Origin: Paraburkholderia nodosa
GTDB taxonomy: Bacteria; Pseudomonadota; Gammaproteobacteria; Burkholderiales; Burkholderiaceae
DNA: 64,000 nt
Reading direction: 5' to 3'
NCBI RefSeq assembly: GCF_001718195.1
Contig: NZ_MCNV01000003.1
Location: 186,001-250,000, forward strand
The notes under the pieces were generated by a model, which saw nothing but the letters and a program-made list of their open reading frames with translations, had not been told where the DNA came from and made no database searches. Within the stretch, counting starts at the first letter, position 1. Every line of letters begins with the position of its first letter. Of the stretch, positions 1-9,026 are shown piece after piece. A program made the position numbers and the translations under genes.

Positions 1-19
1 CCCGATTCCGGCGCACCCC

Positions 20-51
20 GAAAAGCCCGCCCCTCCCGGCGGGCTTTTTTT
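20..51 (+). terminator. Rho-independent terminator of the gene upstream of the window
   Basis: An AAAAGCCCGCC / GGCGGGCTTTTTT inverted repeat with a short CCTCCC-type loop ends in a run of seven T. It closes a plus-strand gene that lies before the window. In Burkholderia the neighbour of moaA is often rne, but nothing of that gene is visible here. Confidence 0.8.
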
Positions 52-129
52 GATATATCAGCGTTCTCCCTTGTCTGAAGGCAGGTCCTGGTTCGGCTAA
101 AATCGAACTAACGCGAGAACGAAGAGGCC

Positions 130-1251
130 ATGACACGACGCATCATCCCTGTTGCCGACGTTCGATCGCTGCCGCCCGAATTGCCCCGGACGGCCGCAGA
201 AGCCGTGCGCGCGCCTTCTGGCGCGGTCTTCGACGCGCTCGCCAGACCCCTGCGCGACCTTCGCATCTCGGTCACGGACCGCTGTAATTTCCGCTGCGTG
301 TACTGCATGCCGCGAGCCGTGTTCGACAAGGATTACCCGTTTTTGCCCCATTCCGCACTGCTTTCGCTCGAAGAAATCGAGCGGCTCGCACGGCTTTTCG
401 TCGCGCATGGCGTCACCAAGATCCGCCTCACGGGTGGTGAGCCGCTGCTGCGCAAGAACATCGAATTCCTGATCGAGCGGCTCGCCGCGCTGCGTACGCC
501 CGCAGGCGAACCGCTCGATATCACGCTCACCACCAATGGCTCGCTGCTTGCCCGCAAGGCGCGCGCGCTGCGTGACGCGGGCCTCACACGCGTGACGGTG
601 AGCCTGGACGCCCTCGACGACGCCCTCTTTCGCCGCATGAACGACGCCGACTTCGCGGTGGCCGACGTGCTCGACGGCATTGCGGCGGCACAAGCCGTGG
701 GTCTCGCGCCGATCAAGGTCAACACGGTCGTCAAGCGCGGCACGAACGACGGCGAGATCGTGCCGCTTGCACGGCATTTCCGCGGCACGGATGTGACGCT
801 GCGCTTCATCGAGTACATGGACGTGGGCACCTCGAATGGCTGGAACATGGCCGAAGTGCTGCCGTCGGCGGAAGTCGTCGCGCGCATTTCCGAGCACTGG
901 CCGCTCGTGCCGCTGGAGCCCCACAACGCCGCCGAAACGGCGCAGCGCTGGGGCTACGCAGATGGCGCGGGCGAAATCGGCGCGATCTCCAGCGTGACGC
1001 GCGCGTTCTGCGGCGACTGCACGCGCGCGCGCCTTTCGACCGAGGGCAAGCTGTACCTGTGCCTCTTCGCCTCGATGGGTTACGACCTGCGCGCGCTGTT
1101 GCGCAACGGCGCCACCGACACGGCAATCTCCGGCGCCATCGCGCAGGTATGGGAAGGCCGCGCCGACCGCTATTCGCAGCTGCGGGGCAGCGCGCAGGCG
1201 CCGGCGGCCTCCGACGAGCGTCGCATCGAAATGTCCTATATCGGCGGCTGA
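130..1251 (+). CDS. moaA: GTP 3',8-cyclase MoaA
   Basis: Radical SAM enzyme that converts GTP to 3',8-cyclo-GTP, the first step of molybdopterin synthesis, working with MoaC. The N-terminal [4Fe-4S] motif CNFRCVYC gives Cys52, Cys56 and Cys59. The C-terminal cluster ligands Cys294, Cys297 and Cys311 (FCGDC...LYLCLF) and the terminal Gly-Gly are all present, so the enzyme looks intact. At 373 residues it is slightly longer than the usual 330-340 because of an N-terminal tail of about 40 residues, as in other Burkholderia. It opens the moaA-mobA-moeA cluster, with mobA starting 6 bp after its stop. A TAAAAT -10-like element lies at 98-103. Confidence 0.97.
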   Translation: MTRRIIPVADVRSLPPELPRTAAEAVRAPSGAVFDALARPLRDLRISVTDRCNFRCVYCMPRAVFDKDYPFLPHSALLSLEEIERLARLFVAHGVTKIRLTGGEPLLRKNIEFLIERLAALRTPAGEPLDITLTTNGSLLARKARALRDAGLTRVTVSLDALDDALFRRMNDADFAVADVLDGIAAAQAVGLAPIKVNTVVKRGTNDGEIVPLARHFRGTDVTLRFIEYMDVGTSNGWNMAEVLPSAEVVARISEHWPLVPLEPHNAAETAQRWGYADGAGEIGAISSVTRAFCGDCTRARLSTEGKLYLCLFASMGYDLRALLRNGATDTAISGAIAQVWEGRADRYSQLRGSAQAPAASDERRIEMSYIGG

Positions 1252-1257
1252 GGAGCC

Positions 1258-1890
1258 ATGACGCCGACGAGCGCCAACCCCATTCCCACTGCATCGATCA
1301 CGGGCCTCGTGCTCGCGGGCGGCCGCGGCCAGCGTATGGGCGGCGCGGACAAGGGCTTGCAGATGCTGCACGGCAAACCGCTTGCCGCGCACGTGCTCAC
1401 GCGCCTCGCGCCGCAGGTCGGCGCCCTCTCGATCAGCGCGAACCGCAACGGCGATGCTTATGCGGCGCTCGGCGCACCATGGCGAGCGAGCGTGCTCGCC
1501 GATACGCTGCCCGACTTCCCCGGCCCGCTCGCGGGGCTCCTCGCGGGACTGCGCGCGGCGCAAACCGAATGGCTCCTCACGGCGCCCTGCGACTCGCCCT
1601 GGCTGCCGGCCGATCTCGCCGAGCGCCTGGGCCACGCCGCGCTCTCGGCGCGCGCCGACATCGTGACTTCGACCACGACGAATGCCGAAGGCGTGGTCTC
1701 GCTGCACCCGGTATTCGCGCTCGTACGCACCTCGCTCGCCGACGACCTCGCCGCCTTCCTCGCCGCCGGCGAGCGCAAGGTGCGTGCGTGGTACGCGCGC
1801 CACACGGCCACCGAAGTCGCCTTTGCCGACGAACGTGCGTTTTACAATATCAATTCCTTACAGGAACTGGCCGAACTCGAACGCGCCTGA
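1258..1890 (+). CDS. mobA: Molybdenum cofactor guanylyltransferase MobA
   Basis: Transfers GMP from GTP to Mo-molybdopterin to make the bis-MGD cofactor of DMSO-reductase-family enzymes. The nucleotide-binding signature LAGGRGQRMGGADKG is at residues 19-33, followed by the Rossmann-like NTP-transferase fold with PCDSPWLP. The 210 residues are typical. The start has GAGGAG just upstream and lies 6 bp after the moaA stop, so the two are almost certainly co-transcribed. Confidence 0.95.
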   Translation: MTPTSANPIPTASITGLVLAGGRGQRMGGADKGLQMLHGKPLAAHVLTRLAPQVGALSISANRNGDAYAALGAPWRASVLADTLPDFPGPLAGLLAGLRAAQTEWLLTAPCDSPWLPADLAERLGHAALSARADIVTSTTTNAEGVVSLHPVFALVRTSLADDLAAFLAAGERKVRAWYARHTATEVAFADERAFYNINSLQELAELERA

Positions 1891-1997
1891 ATTGCAATCG
1901 GGCGCCGCCCGGTCGGCCGCCGTCCCCGGCACACGGCCGGCACGCCCGCCTGGACGATCGCCGCACACGCCGTGCGGATGCGACGCTTCCTCACTCG

Positions 1998-3302
1998 ATG
2001 ACCACGCTTAACCATCCCTCCGGCAGCGCCGGCTGCATCAGCCAGTACGATCCGCAAGCTTTGCCCGTCAGCGCCGCGCAGGCCATCGTGCTGCAGTGGG
2101 CGACGCCGCTTGCGGCGAGCGAACGCGTGCCGCTGCGTGAAGCGCTCGCGCGTGTGCTGGCCGAAGACGTGATTTCGCCCATCGACGTTCCCGCGCACGA
2201 CAACGCCGCGATGGACGGCTACGCGTTCGATGGCGCGGCCCTGGCCGACATCTCCGGCGCCCTCTCGCTCGCCGTATGCGGCAAGGCCTTCGCCGGTCAC
2301 GCTTACCCGGGCGACGTTGCCGCGGGTGCGTGCGTGCGCATCATGACCGGCGCGCCGATGCCCGCGAACTGCGACACCGTCGTGCCGCAAGAGCATGTGT
2401 CTGTGCAGGGCGACGTCGTCACTTTCGAAGCAAACGCCGTCAAACGCGGCGCGAACGCGCGCCGTAAGGGCGAGGACCTCGCGCGCGGCGGCGCGGCGCT
2501 CGCGGCCGGCCGCGTGCTGCGCGCGTCCGACATTGGCTTGCTGGCGTCGCTTGGCCTCATCGAGGCGCACGTGAAGCAGCGCCTGCGCGTGGCCTACTTC
2601 TCGACCGGCGACGAACTGCGCTCGCCAGGCGAGCCGCTCGAAGCGGGCTGCATCTACGACAGCAACCGCTACGCGCTCGGCGCGATGCTGCAGCGCCTGA
2701 ACGTCGAGGCGATCGATCTGGGCGTCGTGCGCGACGACCCCGCGGCGCTGGCCGCCACGCTGAAACTCGCTGCCGAATCCGCCGATGTCGTGCTAACCTC
2801 CGGCGGCGTCTCGGTCGGCGAAGCCGATTTCACGCGCACCCAGTTGCAAACGCTCGGCGACGTCTCGTTCTGGGGCCTCGCCATGCGTCCCGGCCGCCCG
2901 CTTGCGTTCGGCCGCATCTGGTCGGGCGGACGCCCGGGCGCGGGCCGCGCGGCGCTCCTGTTCGGGCTGCCCGGTAACCCGGTCGCGACGATGGTCTCGT
3001 TCTACCAGATCGTGCGCCCCGCTCTCTTGGCGATGGCGGGCGCGCAAGCGCAGCCCGTCCCGCTCGTGCCGGCATTGAGCGATCAGCCGATCAAAAAGCG
3101 CGCGGGCCGCACCGAATTCCAGCGCGGCCTCGCGCGCCGCGACGCCAGCGGCCAGTGGCGCGTCGCGCCGACCGGCTCGCAAAGCTCGGGCGCGCTCAGC
3201 ACGATGAGCGAGGCGAACTGCTTCATCGTGCTCGCCCATGAAGCCGGCGATCTCGATGCCGGCGACGCGGTCGACATCATGCTGTTCGATGGACTCGTCT
3301 AG
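1998..3302 (+). CDS. moeA: Molybdopterin molybdotransferase MoeA
   Basis: Inserts molybdate into adenylylated molybdopterin. The 434-residue product shows the MoeA N-terminal region with the AMDGYAF motif, the central MoCF domain with TSGGVSVGEADF, and GLPGNPVATMVSF before the C-terminal beta domain. The ATG at 1998 gives the canonical N-terminus; the frame stays open far upstream only because of high GC. The gap of about 107 bp after mobA has no gene. The adenylyltransferase that feeds it (mog) is in this window at 44815, in a separate operon. Confidence 0.95.
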   Translation: MTTLNHPSGSAGCISQYDPQALPVSAAQAIVLQWATPLAASERVPLREALARVLAEDVISPIDVPAHDNAAMDGYAFDGAALADISGALSLAVCGKAFAGHAYPGDVAAGACVRIMTGAPMPANCDTVVPQEHVSVQGDVVTFEANAVKRGANARRKGEDLARGGAALAAGRVLRASDIGLLASLGLIEAHVKQRLRVAYFSTGDELRSPGEPLEAGCIYDSNRYALGAMLQRLNVEAIDLGVVRDDPAALAATLKLAAESADVVLTSGGVSVGEADFTRTQLQTLGDVSFWGLAMRPGRPLAFGRIWSGGRPGAGRAALLFGLPGNPVATMVSFYQIVRPALLAMAGAQAQPVPLVPALSDQPIKKRAGRTEFQRGLARRDASGQWRVAPTGSQSSGALSTMSEANCFIVLAHEAGDLDAGDAVDIMLFDGLV

Positions 3303-3369
3303 CGCGGCGGCGCCCGAGAGGTCATCAAAACCAACCACACGTCCACACCTGCATAACGGACCGACTACT

Positions 3370-3645
3370 ATGAAAAAACAGATCTCGTTCATCGCTGCGG
3401 GCCAGACCGCCAAGGCGCTCATCCTCGTGTACCTGACCTTCAGCGTGCCGATCGTGCTGCTTGGCGTGCTCGTGGCGTTCGTGCGCTATGGCGCGGTCGA
3501 ACTCTCGACCATCTTCAGCGCGCTGCTGCTCAACGCGATCGTCGGCTTCATCCTGCTGTGGATCGCCTGTCACGCCTACAACTGGGTGGCCTCGCGCTTC
3601 GGCGGCATCGAGATCCATCTTTCCGACGTGCCCGAGGAAGCGTGA
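3370..3645 (+). CDS. Small two-helix membrane protein, unknown function
   Basis: A 91-residue protein with two predicted membrane spans (about residues 16-38 and 47-70: ALILVYLTFSVPIVLLGVLV and LLLNAIVGFILLWIACHAYNWV) and a short acidic tail. The start at 3370 begins MKKQISF and excludes an unconvincing upstream extension. The stop overlaps the ATG of the following acetyltransferase gene, indicating translational coupling. I do not recognise a family; conserved small membrane protein is all that can be supported. Confidence 0.75.
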   Translation: MKKQISFIAAGQTAKALILVYLTFSVPIVLLGVLVAFVRYGAVELSTIFSALLLNAIVGFILLWIACHAYNWVASRFGGIEIHLSDVPEEA

Positions 3646-4142
3646 TGACCGCGACGATCCGCGCCGCCACGCCCGCCGACGTCGGCGCGATGCACGCGCT
3701 GATGTACGAGCTCGCGGAGTTCGAAAAGCTCACGCATCTGTTCACGGGCACGGCCGATGGCCTCGCCGACGCCCTGTTCGGCACGCGCCCGGCCGCTGAA
3801 GCGCTGGTGGCGGAAGACGCCGGCCGCATCGTCGGCTACGCGCTCTTCTTCCACAACTACTCGACGTTCCTGAGCCGCCGCGGCCTTTATCTCGAAGACC
3901 TCTACGTGCAGCCGTCGCAGCGCGGCACCGGCCTCGGCACCGCGATGTTGCGCGCGCTCGCGGCGATCGCCGTCGAACGCGGCTGCGCCCGCTTCGAGTG
4001 GACCGTGCTCGACTGGAACACGCCGGCCATCGGCGTCTATGAAAAGCTCGGCGCGACCGTGCTGCCCGACTGGCGCGTCGTGCGCATGACCGGCGATGCG
4101 CTCGAAAAGCTCGCCGCAGCTGGTGAAACGGTCAGCGGGTAA
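3645..4142 (+). CDS. GNAT family N-acetyltransferase
   Basis: A 165-residue protein with the GNAT fold: an N-terminal beta-alpha unit, LYLEDLYVQPSQRGTGLGTAMLRAL (motif A with the acetyl-CoA pyrophosphate loop Q-x-x-G-x-G, about residues 83-107), and WNTPAIGVYEKLGA (motif B). The composition around MYELAEFEKLTH resembles diamine/thialysine-type acetyltransferases (spermidine acetyltransferase relatives), but the substrate is not determined. It starts inside the stop of the preceding gene (ATGA-type overlap) and is followed by a terminator. Confidence 0.88.
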   Translation: MTATIRAATPADVGAMHALMYELAEFEKLTHLFTGTADGLADALFGTRPAAEALVAEDAGRIVGYALFFHNYSTFLSRRGLYLEDLYVQPSQRGTGLGTAMLRALAAIAVERGCARFEWTVLDWNTPAIGVYEKLGATVLPDWRVVRMTGDALEKLAAAGETVSG

Positions 4143-4170
4143 GCGAACGCACCGCATACGCTCGAATGCA

Positions 4171-4206
4171 AACGGGCCGTCTGATCAGGCGGCCCGTTGT
4201 CTTTTG
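4171..4206 (+). terminator. Rho-independent terminator
   Basis: ACGGGCCGTC and GGCGGCCCGT form a near-perfect stem around TGATCA, followed by TGTCTTTT. It lies between the GNAT gene (plus) and rmuC (minus), so it closes the moa-side transcripts and may block convergent transcription. Confidence 0.75.
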
Positions 4207-4221
4207 GCGCGCGGGTTGCGG

Positions 4222-5760
4222 TCACTCGTCGCCGAAGCCCGTTTCGCTTTCTGCGTCGCCGTTGCCGTTGCCATTACGGAGCGCGTCGCCGAGAAGATTC
4301 GCGGCGGCCTCGCCCGGCAGCGCCTCGACGTCGCGCAGCTTGCGGTTCATCGCCCGCGTGCGCACCTCCGCCGCCTCGATGGAACGCGTGACCGTTTCGA
4401 GCTGCGTCTTGGTGCGTGCGAGCACGTCGCCGAACTTGCCGAACTCCGTCTTCACCGCGCCCAGCACCTGCCACACCTCGCTCGAGCGGCGCTCGATCGC
4501 GAGCGTGCGAAAGCCCATCTGCAGGCTGTTGAGAAGTGCCGTGAGCGTGGTCGGACCCGCCACGCTCACGCGGTAGTCGCGCTGCAGGACATCGGTCAAG
4601 CCCGGGCGGCGCAGGATTTCGGCGTAAAGGCCTTCGGTCGGCAGGAACAGCAGCGCGAAATCGGTCGTGTGCGGGGGCGCGACGTACTTCTCGGCGATGG
4701 TGCGCGCCTCCGCGCGGATGCGCAGTTCGAGCGCGCGCCCGGCCTCCTCGATCGCGAGCACGTCCGCGCGCTCCTGCGCATCGATGAGACGCTCGTAGTC
4801 TTCGCGCGGGAATTTGGCGTCGATCGGCAGCCAGACCGGCTCGCCTTGTTCCGCGCCGCCCGCGCCGCGTCCGGGCAGGCGAATCGCGAATTCCACGCGC
4901 TCCGTGCTCTTCGGCACCGTCGCGACGTTCTTCGCGTACTGGTCGGGCGTGAGCATCTGTTCGAGCAGCGCTTCGAGCTGCACTTCGCCCCAGGTGCCGC
5001 GCGTCTTCACATTGGTGAGCACCTTCTTCAGGTCGCCCACGCCCGCGGCCAGCGTCTGCATCTCGCCAAGCCCGCGATGCACCTGCTCCAGCCGATCGGA
5101 AACGAGCTTGAACGATTCGCCAAGGCGCTGTTCGAGCGTGGCGTGCAGCTTCTCGTCGACCGTGCGGCGCATTTCCTCGAGCTTCGCCGCGTTGTTCGCT
5201 TCGATGTCCTTGAGGCGCTGTTCGAGCGTCGCGCGCACTTCGGCGAAGCGGCGGTCGTTGACTTCGGTGAGTTGCCCGAGCTGCTGCGTGAGCAGCGCGC
5301 CGAAGTGGCGCAGCGCGGCGCCCTGCTCGTCTCGCGCCTGCTGGGCTTGCTGATGCAGACTCTGGCGCACGGCATCGAGCTGCTGCGTATTGGCGGCGGT
5401 GAGTTTGGCGAGCTGCTGGGCGAAACCGTCGATCTGGCTGTTCTGCACGGTCGCGATGCTGCCGAGCTGCGCCGCCAGCGCCTGCTGCACCTGCGCGAAG
5501 CCGCCGCCGAACTCGCTGCGCGAGCTCTGCGCCGTGCGCGCGATCTCATTGCGCAGCTCGCGCTCGATGCGCTCGGCCGCGCGCGCCTGCGTGTCGGTCG
5601 ACGCGGCGAGGCGGTCGCTCAGTTGATCGAGTGCGTCGAGCGTGACCTCGGCGTCGCCATCGCCATGGCCTTGACGCGCGCGCAGCAACGCCACGAGCGT
5701 CACGACGAATGCGAACGCCAGCGCGACGATCGCCAGCGACATGACTGCGAGCGGACTCAT
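4222..5760 (-). CDS. rmuC: DNA recombination protein RmuC
   Basis: A 512-residue RmuC family protein: one N-terminal membrane anchor (residues 3-27), a long coiled-coil region rich in Q, E and R (about 50-230), then the conserved RmuC nuclease-like domain with NVKTRGTWGEVQLEALLEQML and LPIDAKFPREDY. In E. coli RmuC limits recombination between inverted repeats; its biochemical activity is not firmly settled. Its ATG overlaps the stop of the upstream dehydrogenase by 4 bp, so the two are coupled. Confidence 0.93.
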   Translation of the reverse strand: MSPLAVMSLAIVALAFAFVVTLVALLRARQGHGDGDAEVTLDALDQLSDRLAASTDTQARAAERIERELRNEIARTAQSSRSEFGGGFAQVQQALAAQLGSIATVQNSQIDGFAQQLAKLTAANTQQLDAVRQSLHQQAQQARDEQGAALRHFGALLTQQLGQLTEVNDRRFAEVRATLEQRLKDIEANNAAKLEEMRRTVDEKLHATLEQRLGESFKLVSDRLEQVHRGLGEMQTLAAGVGDLKKVLTNVKTRGTWGEVQLEALLEQMLTPDQYAKNVATVPKSTERVEFAIRLPGRGAGGAEQGEPVWLPIDAKFPREDYERLIDAQERADVLAIEEAGRALELRIRAEARTIAEKYVAPPHTTDFALLFLPTEGLYAEILRRPGLTDVLQRDYRVSVAGPTTLTALLNSLQMGFRTLAIERRSSEVWQVLGAVKTEFGKFGDVLARTKTQLETVTRSIEAAEVRTRAMNRKLRDVEALPGEAAANLLGDALRNGNGNGDAESETGFGDE

Positions 5761-6746
5761 TTACGGGCTTGCCCCAGCACAGCGGGGTTGATCGGATTGG
5801 GCGGCTGGCCGGCGCGCGGTCCCTCGCCGAGCGCCGCGATAAGGTTGTCGGCGGCGAGGTTCGCCATCGCGCGGCGCGTGGCTTCGCTCGCACTCGCGAT
5901 GTGCGGCGTGAGCACGACGTTCTCCACTTCGAGCAACGCCGGATGCACGCGCGGCTCGCCCTCGAACACGTCGAGGCCCGCCGCCGCGATCTGGCGCGTG
6001 CGCAGCGCGTGTGCGAGCGCCGCGTCGTCGACGATGCCGCCGCGCGCGATGTTGGTGAGCGTCGCCGTGGGTTTCATCAGCGCGAGTTCGGCTGCGCCGA
6101 TCGTGTGATGGTTTTGCGCCGTATAGGGCAGCACGAGCACGACGTGGTCGGCCTGCCTGAGCAGGTCTTCCTTCGACAGATATTCGGCATTCAGCTCGCG
6201 CTCGATCTCAGCCGCGACGCGCGAACGGTTGTGATACACCACGCGCATGTCGAAGCCGCGCGCACGACGCGCGAGCGCCTGGCCGATACGGCCCATGCCG
6301 ATCACGCCGAGCGTGGCGCCGAAAATGTCCGAACCGAGGAACGCGTCGAACGACCACTTGTCCCACTTGCCCGCGCGCAGGAAGTGCTCCGATTCCGTCA
6401 CGCGGCGCGCGGCCGCCATCATCAGCGCCCAGCCGAAGTCGGCCGTGGTTTCGTTGAGCACGTCCGGCGTGTTGGTGCCGAGCACGTTGGCCGCGTTGAA
6501 GGCGGCCATGTCGAAGTTGTTGTAGCCCACGGCCATGTTCGACACCACGCGCAGGCGCGGCGCCGCGGCGAGCGTTGCGGCGCCGATCGGGTCGCCCGCG
6601 GTGAGCGCGCCGTCCTTGTCGGCGAGACGCTGGTGCAGCGCCTCGGGCGAAAGCGCTTCGCCGTTGTTCCAGTCCACGTCGAAATACTGCTTGAGCCGAT
6701 CGATCACGTCGGGAAAGATCGGGCGCGCCACGAGAATCTTTTGCAT
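5757..6746 (-). CDS. D-2-hydroxyacid dehydrogenase (GhrB-like glyoxylate/hydroxypyruvate reductase)
   Basis: A 329-residue NAD(P)-dependent 2-hydroxyacid dehydrogenase. The Rossmann motif GVIGMGRIGQALARRARGF, the substrate-side motif NMAVGYNNFD, the catalytic Arg region NIARGGIVDDAAL, Glu in FEGEPRVHP and the catalytic His in TPHIASAS are all present. Closest in type to GhrB/gluconate 2-dehydrogenase enzymes that reduce glyoxylate, hydroxypyruvate or 2-ketogluconate; the exact substrate is open. The start at 6746 is preferred because GGAGAG sits 5 bp upstream. It is first in a two-gene unit with rmuC. Confidence 0.9.
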   Translation of the reverse strand: MQKILVARPIFPDVIDRLKQYFDVDWNNGEALSPEALHQRLADKDGALTAGDPIGAATLAAAPRLRVVSNMAVGYNNFDMAAFNAANVLGTNTPDVLNETTADFGWALMMAAARRVTESEHFLRAGKWDKWSFDAFLGSDIFGATLGVIGMGRIGQALARRARGFDMRVVYHNRSRVAAEIERELNAEYLSKEDLLRQADHVVLVLPYTAQNHHTIGAAELALMKPTATLTNIARGGIVDDAALAHALRTRQIAAAGLDVFEGEPRVHPALLEVENVVLTPHIASASEATRRAMANLAADNLIAALGEGPRAGQPPNPINPAVLGQARK

Positions 6747-6851
6747 CGTTGCTCTCCACACTTCAGTCGATGTCCGTCATTGTTGCGCGTGACGGGGCGC
6801 TCAGGGAAGTCTCGCGCGCTTTTCGCAGTCCGGCTCGCTAGCGCCTTGCCG

Positions 6852-8288
6852 CTAGACGAAAAAGAGCCAGGTGGCCGCGAGAAACACCGGCGCGAGCAGC
6901 ACGCCCGACCAGCCAAGATAGCCGAAGAAGCCCGGCATGCGCACGCCGCGCGACTGCGCGATCGCCTTCACCATGAAGTTCGGCGCGTTGCCGATATAGG
7001 TGAGCGCGCCCATCCACACTGCGCCTGCCGAGATCGCGGCGAGCGTTTTCGCGCCGCCGGACATGAGCGCGTTGGCGTCGCCGCCCGCGAGATTGAAGAA
7101 CACGAGGTAGGTGGGCGCGTTGTCGAGAAACGACGAGAGGAGCCCCGTCGCCCAGAAGTACATCGCTTCGTTGGGGCGGCCCGGCGCGTCGTTCACGAAC
7201 CGGATCAGCGACGCGAACGCGCCCGCCTCGCCTGCGCGCAGCATCGCGATGACCGGCGTGATCGTCACGAAAATGCCCGCGAAGAGTTTGGCCACCTCGA
7301 CGATCGGCGCCCATTCGAAACCGTTGTCGGCGCGCGCTGCTTTCGACGTGAACACGAGCGAAATGAGTGCGAGCGCAACGAGTCCCGCATCGCGCACGAG
7401 ATTCTGCAACTGCAGGTGCGCGCCCGCGACCTCGAAAACGATACCGGGACGCCACACGCCACTCATCAGCACGAGCACGACGAGTAGCGCGAGCAACACG
7501 AAATTCGCCTTGCCGCCGATGGAGAGCGCGTCTGTGTCCGGCGTCGCGTCGAGCGCAGCGGCGTGCACTTCCCCGGCGCGGCGAAAGTACCAGCTATCGA
7601 GCGCGTAGAACACGGCGAGCAGCACACCGCACACGAACAGCATCGGCAGCGCGAGATGCTGCGCAGTCCAGAAGAATCCCACGCCGTTGAGAAAACCGAG
7701 GAACAGCGGCGGATCGCCGAGCGGCGTGAGCAGGCCGCCCGCATTCGCGACGAGAAAGATGAAGAACACGACCACGTGCACGTTGTGCCGGCGGTTGTCG
7801 TTCGCGCGCAGGAGCGGGCGGATCAGCAGCATCGCCGCGCCGGTCGTGCCCATCACGCTCGCGAGCACGGTGCCGAGCGCGAGGATCGCCGTGTTCATGC
7901 GCGGCGAGCCGCGCAGATTCCCGTACACGCAGATGCCGCCCGCGATCGTATAGAGCGCGCCGAGCAACACGATGAAGGGCAGATATTCGTCGACGACGGC
8001 GTGCACGAACAGCGGATACGTCACGCCGACACCATGCGTGGCCGCGAACGGCAGCAGGAACGCGAGCGCCCAGGCCGCCGAAACCTTGCCGAAGTGGTGA
8101 TGCCAGAACGTGGCCGCGAACATCGGGAAGAACGCGATCGACAGCAGCATGCCGGCGAACGGCAGCGCCCACGCGGCGCCGAGCGATGCGCCGTCGAAGG
8201 CCGCCGCGTGTGCGCTCGTGCTGTAGAGCGTCAGCGCCGTGCAGAGCGTCCCCGCGCAAGCGCTTGCCGTGTTGCGCTTACGCGCCAT
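6852..8288 (-). CDS. NhaD-type sodium:proton antiporter (ion transporter superfamily)
   Basis: A 478-residue integral membrane protein with a cleavable-looking N-terminus and roughly 12 hydrophobic segments. It carries FLVANAGGLLTPLGDPPLFLGF, the typical motif of the NhaD/CitM branch, and NAPTYLVFFNLAGGDA near the C-terminal half. It resembles the proteins annotated as sodium:proton antiporter in Burkholderia and presumably exports Na+ or Li+, although organic-acid transport cannot be excluded. Its ATG lies inside the 3' end of lutC (11-bp overlap), so translation depends on lutC. Confidence 0.87.
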   Translation of the reverse strand: MARKRNTASACAGTLCTALTLYSTSAHAAAFDGASLGAAWALPFAGMLLSIAFFPMFAATFWHHHFGKVSAAWALAFLLPFAATHGVGVTYPLFVHAVVDEYLPFIVLLGALYTIAGGICVYGNLRGSPRMNTAILALGTVLASVMGTTGAAMLLIRPLLRANDNRRHNVHVVVFFIFLVANAGGLLTPLGDPPLFLGFLNGVGFFWTAQHLALPMLFVCGVLLAVFYALDSWYFRRAGEVHAAALDATPDTDALSIGGKANFVLLALLVVLVLMSGVWRPGIVFEVAGAHLQLQNLVRDAGLVALALISLVFTSKAARADNGFEWAPIVEVAKLFAGIFVTITPVIAMLRAGEAGAFASLIRFVNDAPGRPNEAMYFWATGLLSSFLDNAPTYLVFFNLAGGDANALMSGGAKTLAAISAGAVWMGALTYIGNAPNFMVKAIAQSRGVRMPGFFGYLGWSGVLLAPVFLAATWLFFV

Positions 8289-8940
8289 GCACGACGATCA
8301 CATGCACGCGATAAGGCCCGTGTGCGCCAAGAATGATGGTCTGCTCGATGTCGCCGGTGCGCGAAGGCCCCGAAACGAAGTTGACCGCGCGCGGCAGCTC
8401 ACCGCGTTCGGCGCGCATGAGCGCGAAGGCGTCCTCGTGGCCCGCGACGATGCGCGAAGCGGGCACGACGGCGATGTGGGTTTCGGGCAGCAGCGCGCCC
8501 GAGGCCCACGTCTGGGGGCTGGAGAGCAGGACCAGCGTGCCGGTTTCTGCGGTGGCGCAAAAGCAGCCCGTGAGGCCGACGAGATCGCGATCTTCGGGCT
8601 TGCGGAATTGCACGGCGAGACCGGCGCCGGCCCAGTCGAACGTGTCGAGCGTCTGCCACGCGACGGCCTGCATCGGCAGGCTGCGCTCAGCGAGATAGCG
8701 TTGCGCGGCGGCGGGCACGTCGGCGAGTTGCTGGATTTCGTCGACGGTGCTCGACATCTTGCGCGCCTCGCCGACGAAGCGCGCAACGAGATCGCCTTCC
8801 AGCGGCGGGCGCGGACCCTCGGGATGTAGCGCGAGGTAGTCGGCCACGGCTTCCCGCTCATCCGCCGCGGGCGTGGCCTCGCGTCCCTGCGCCGCGCGAA
8901 TGCGCGCGAGTATGCTGCGGCGGGCGGCCGTCGTGTCCAT
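8278..8940 (-). CDS. LutC/YkgG family protein
   Basis: A 220-residue LUD-domain protein. GLTGCFCATAETGTLVL and the C-terminal GPSRTGDIEQTIILGAHGP motif are diagnostic of LutC/YkgG. LutC normally works with LutA and LutB in lactate oxidation, but neither is adjacent; instead the gene overlaps an antiporter gene. ATG at 8940 is chosen because the conserved N-terminus (ARRSILARIRAA) begins right after it. It could be an orphan LutC acting with LutAB encoded elsewhere, or have another role. Confidence 0.87.
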   Translation of the reverse strand: MDTTAARRSILARIRAAQGREATPAADEREAVADYLALHPEGPRPPLEGDLVARFVGEARKMSSTVDEIQQLADVPAAAQRYLAERSLPMQAVAWQTLDTFDWAGAGLAVQFRKPEDRDLVGLTGCFCATAETGTLVLLSSPQTWASGALLPETHIAVVPASRIVAGHEDAFALMRAERGELPRAVNFVSGPSRTGDIEQTIILGAHGPYRVHVIVVHGA

Positions 8941-8958
8941 GAACGTCCTCGTCAGATG

Positions 8959-8997
8959 AAGAAAGGCGACGCGCCGATTATACCGGGGCGTCGCCTG
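8959..8997 (-). terminator. Probable terminator of pncB overlapping a -10 for lutC
   Basis: On the minus strand AGGCGACGC and GCGTCGCCT form a nine-bp stem followed by TTTCTT. The loop contains TATAAT, which could be the -10 of the downstream lutC unit. No good -35 is found at the right distance, so the promoter part is weak. Confidence 0.5.
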
Positions 8998-9026
8998 CGA
9001 TCTGCGGGTCAAGCGTGCGGCGTTTT

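Noticed and set aside
20..51. Naming the gene upstream of the window as rne
   Set aside because: Only its terminator is present; the name would rest on synteny alone.
97..1803. A 568-residue open frame on the minus strand opposite moaA and mobA
   Set aside because: It mirrors two well-supported genes, has no family signature and reflects the high GC content, which leaves antisense frames open.
4096..6108. A 670-residue open frame on the plus strand opposite rmuC
   Set aside because: Arg/Ala-rich antisense shadow of rmuC and the dehydrogenase, without a domain or ribosome binding site.
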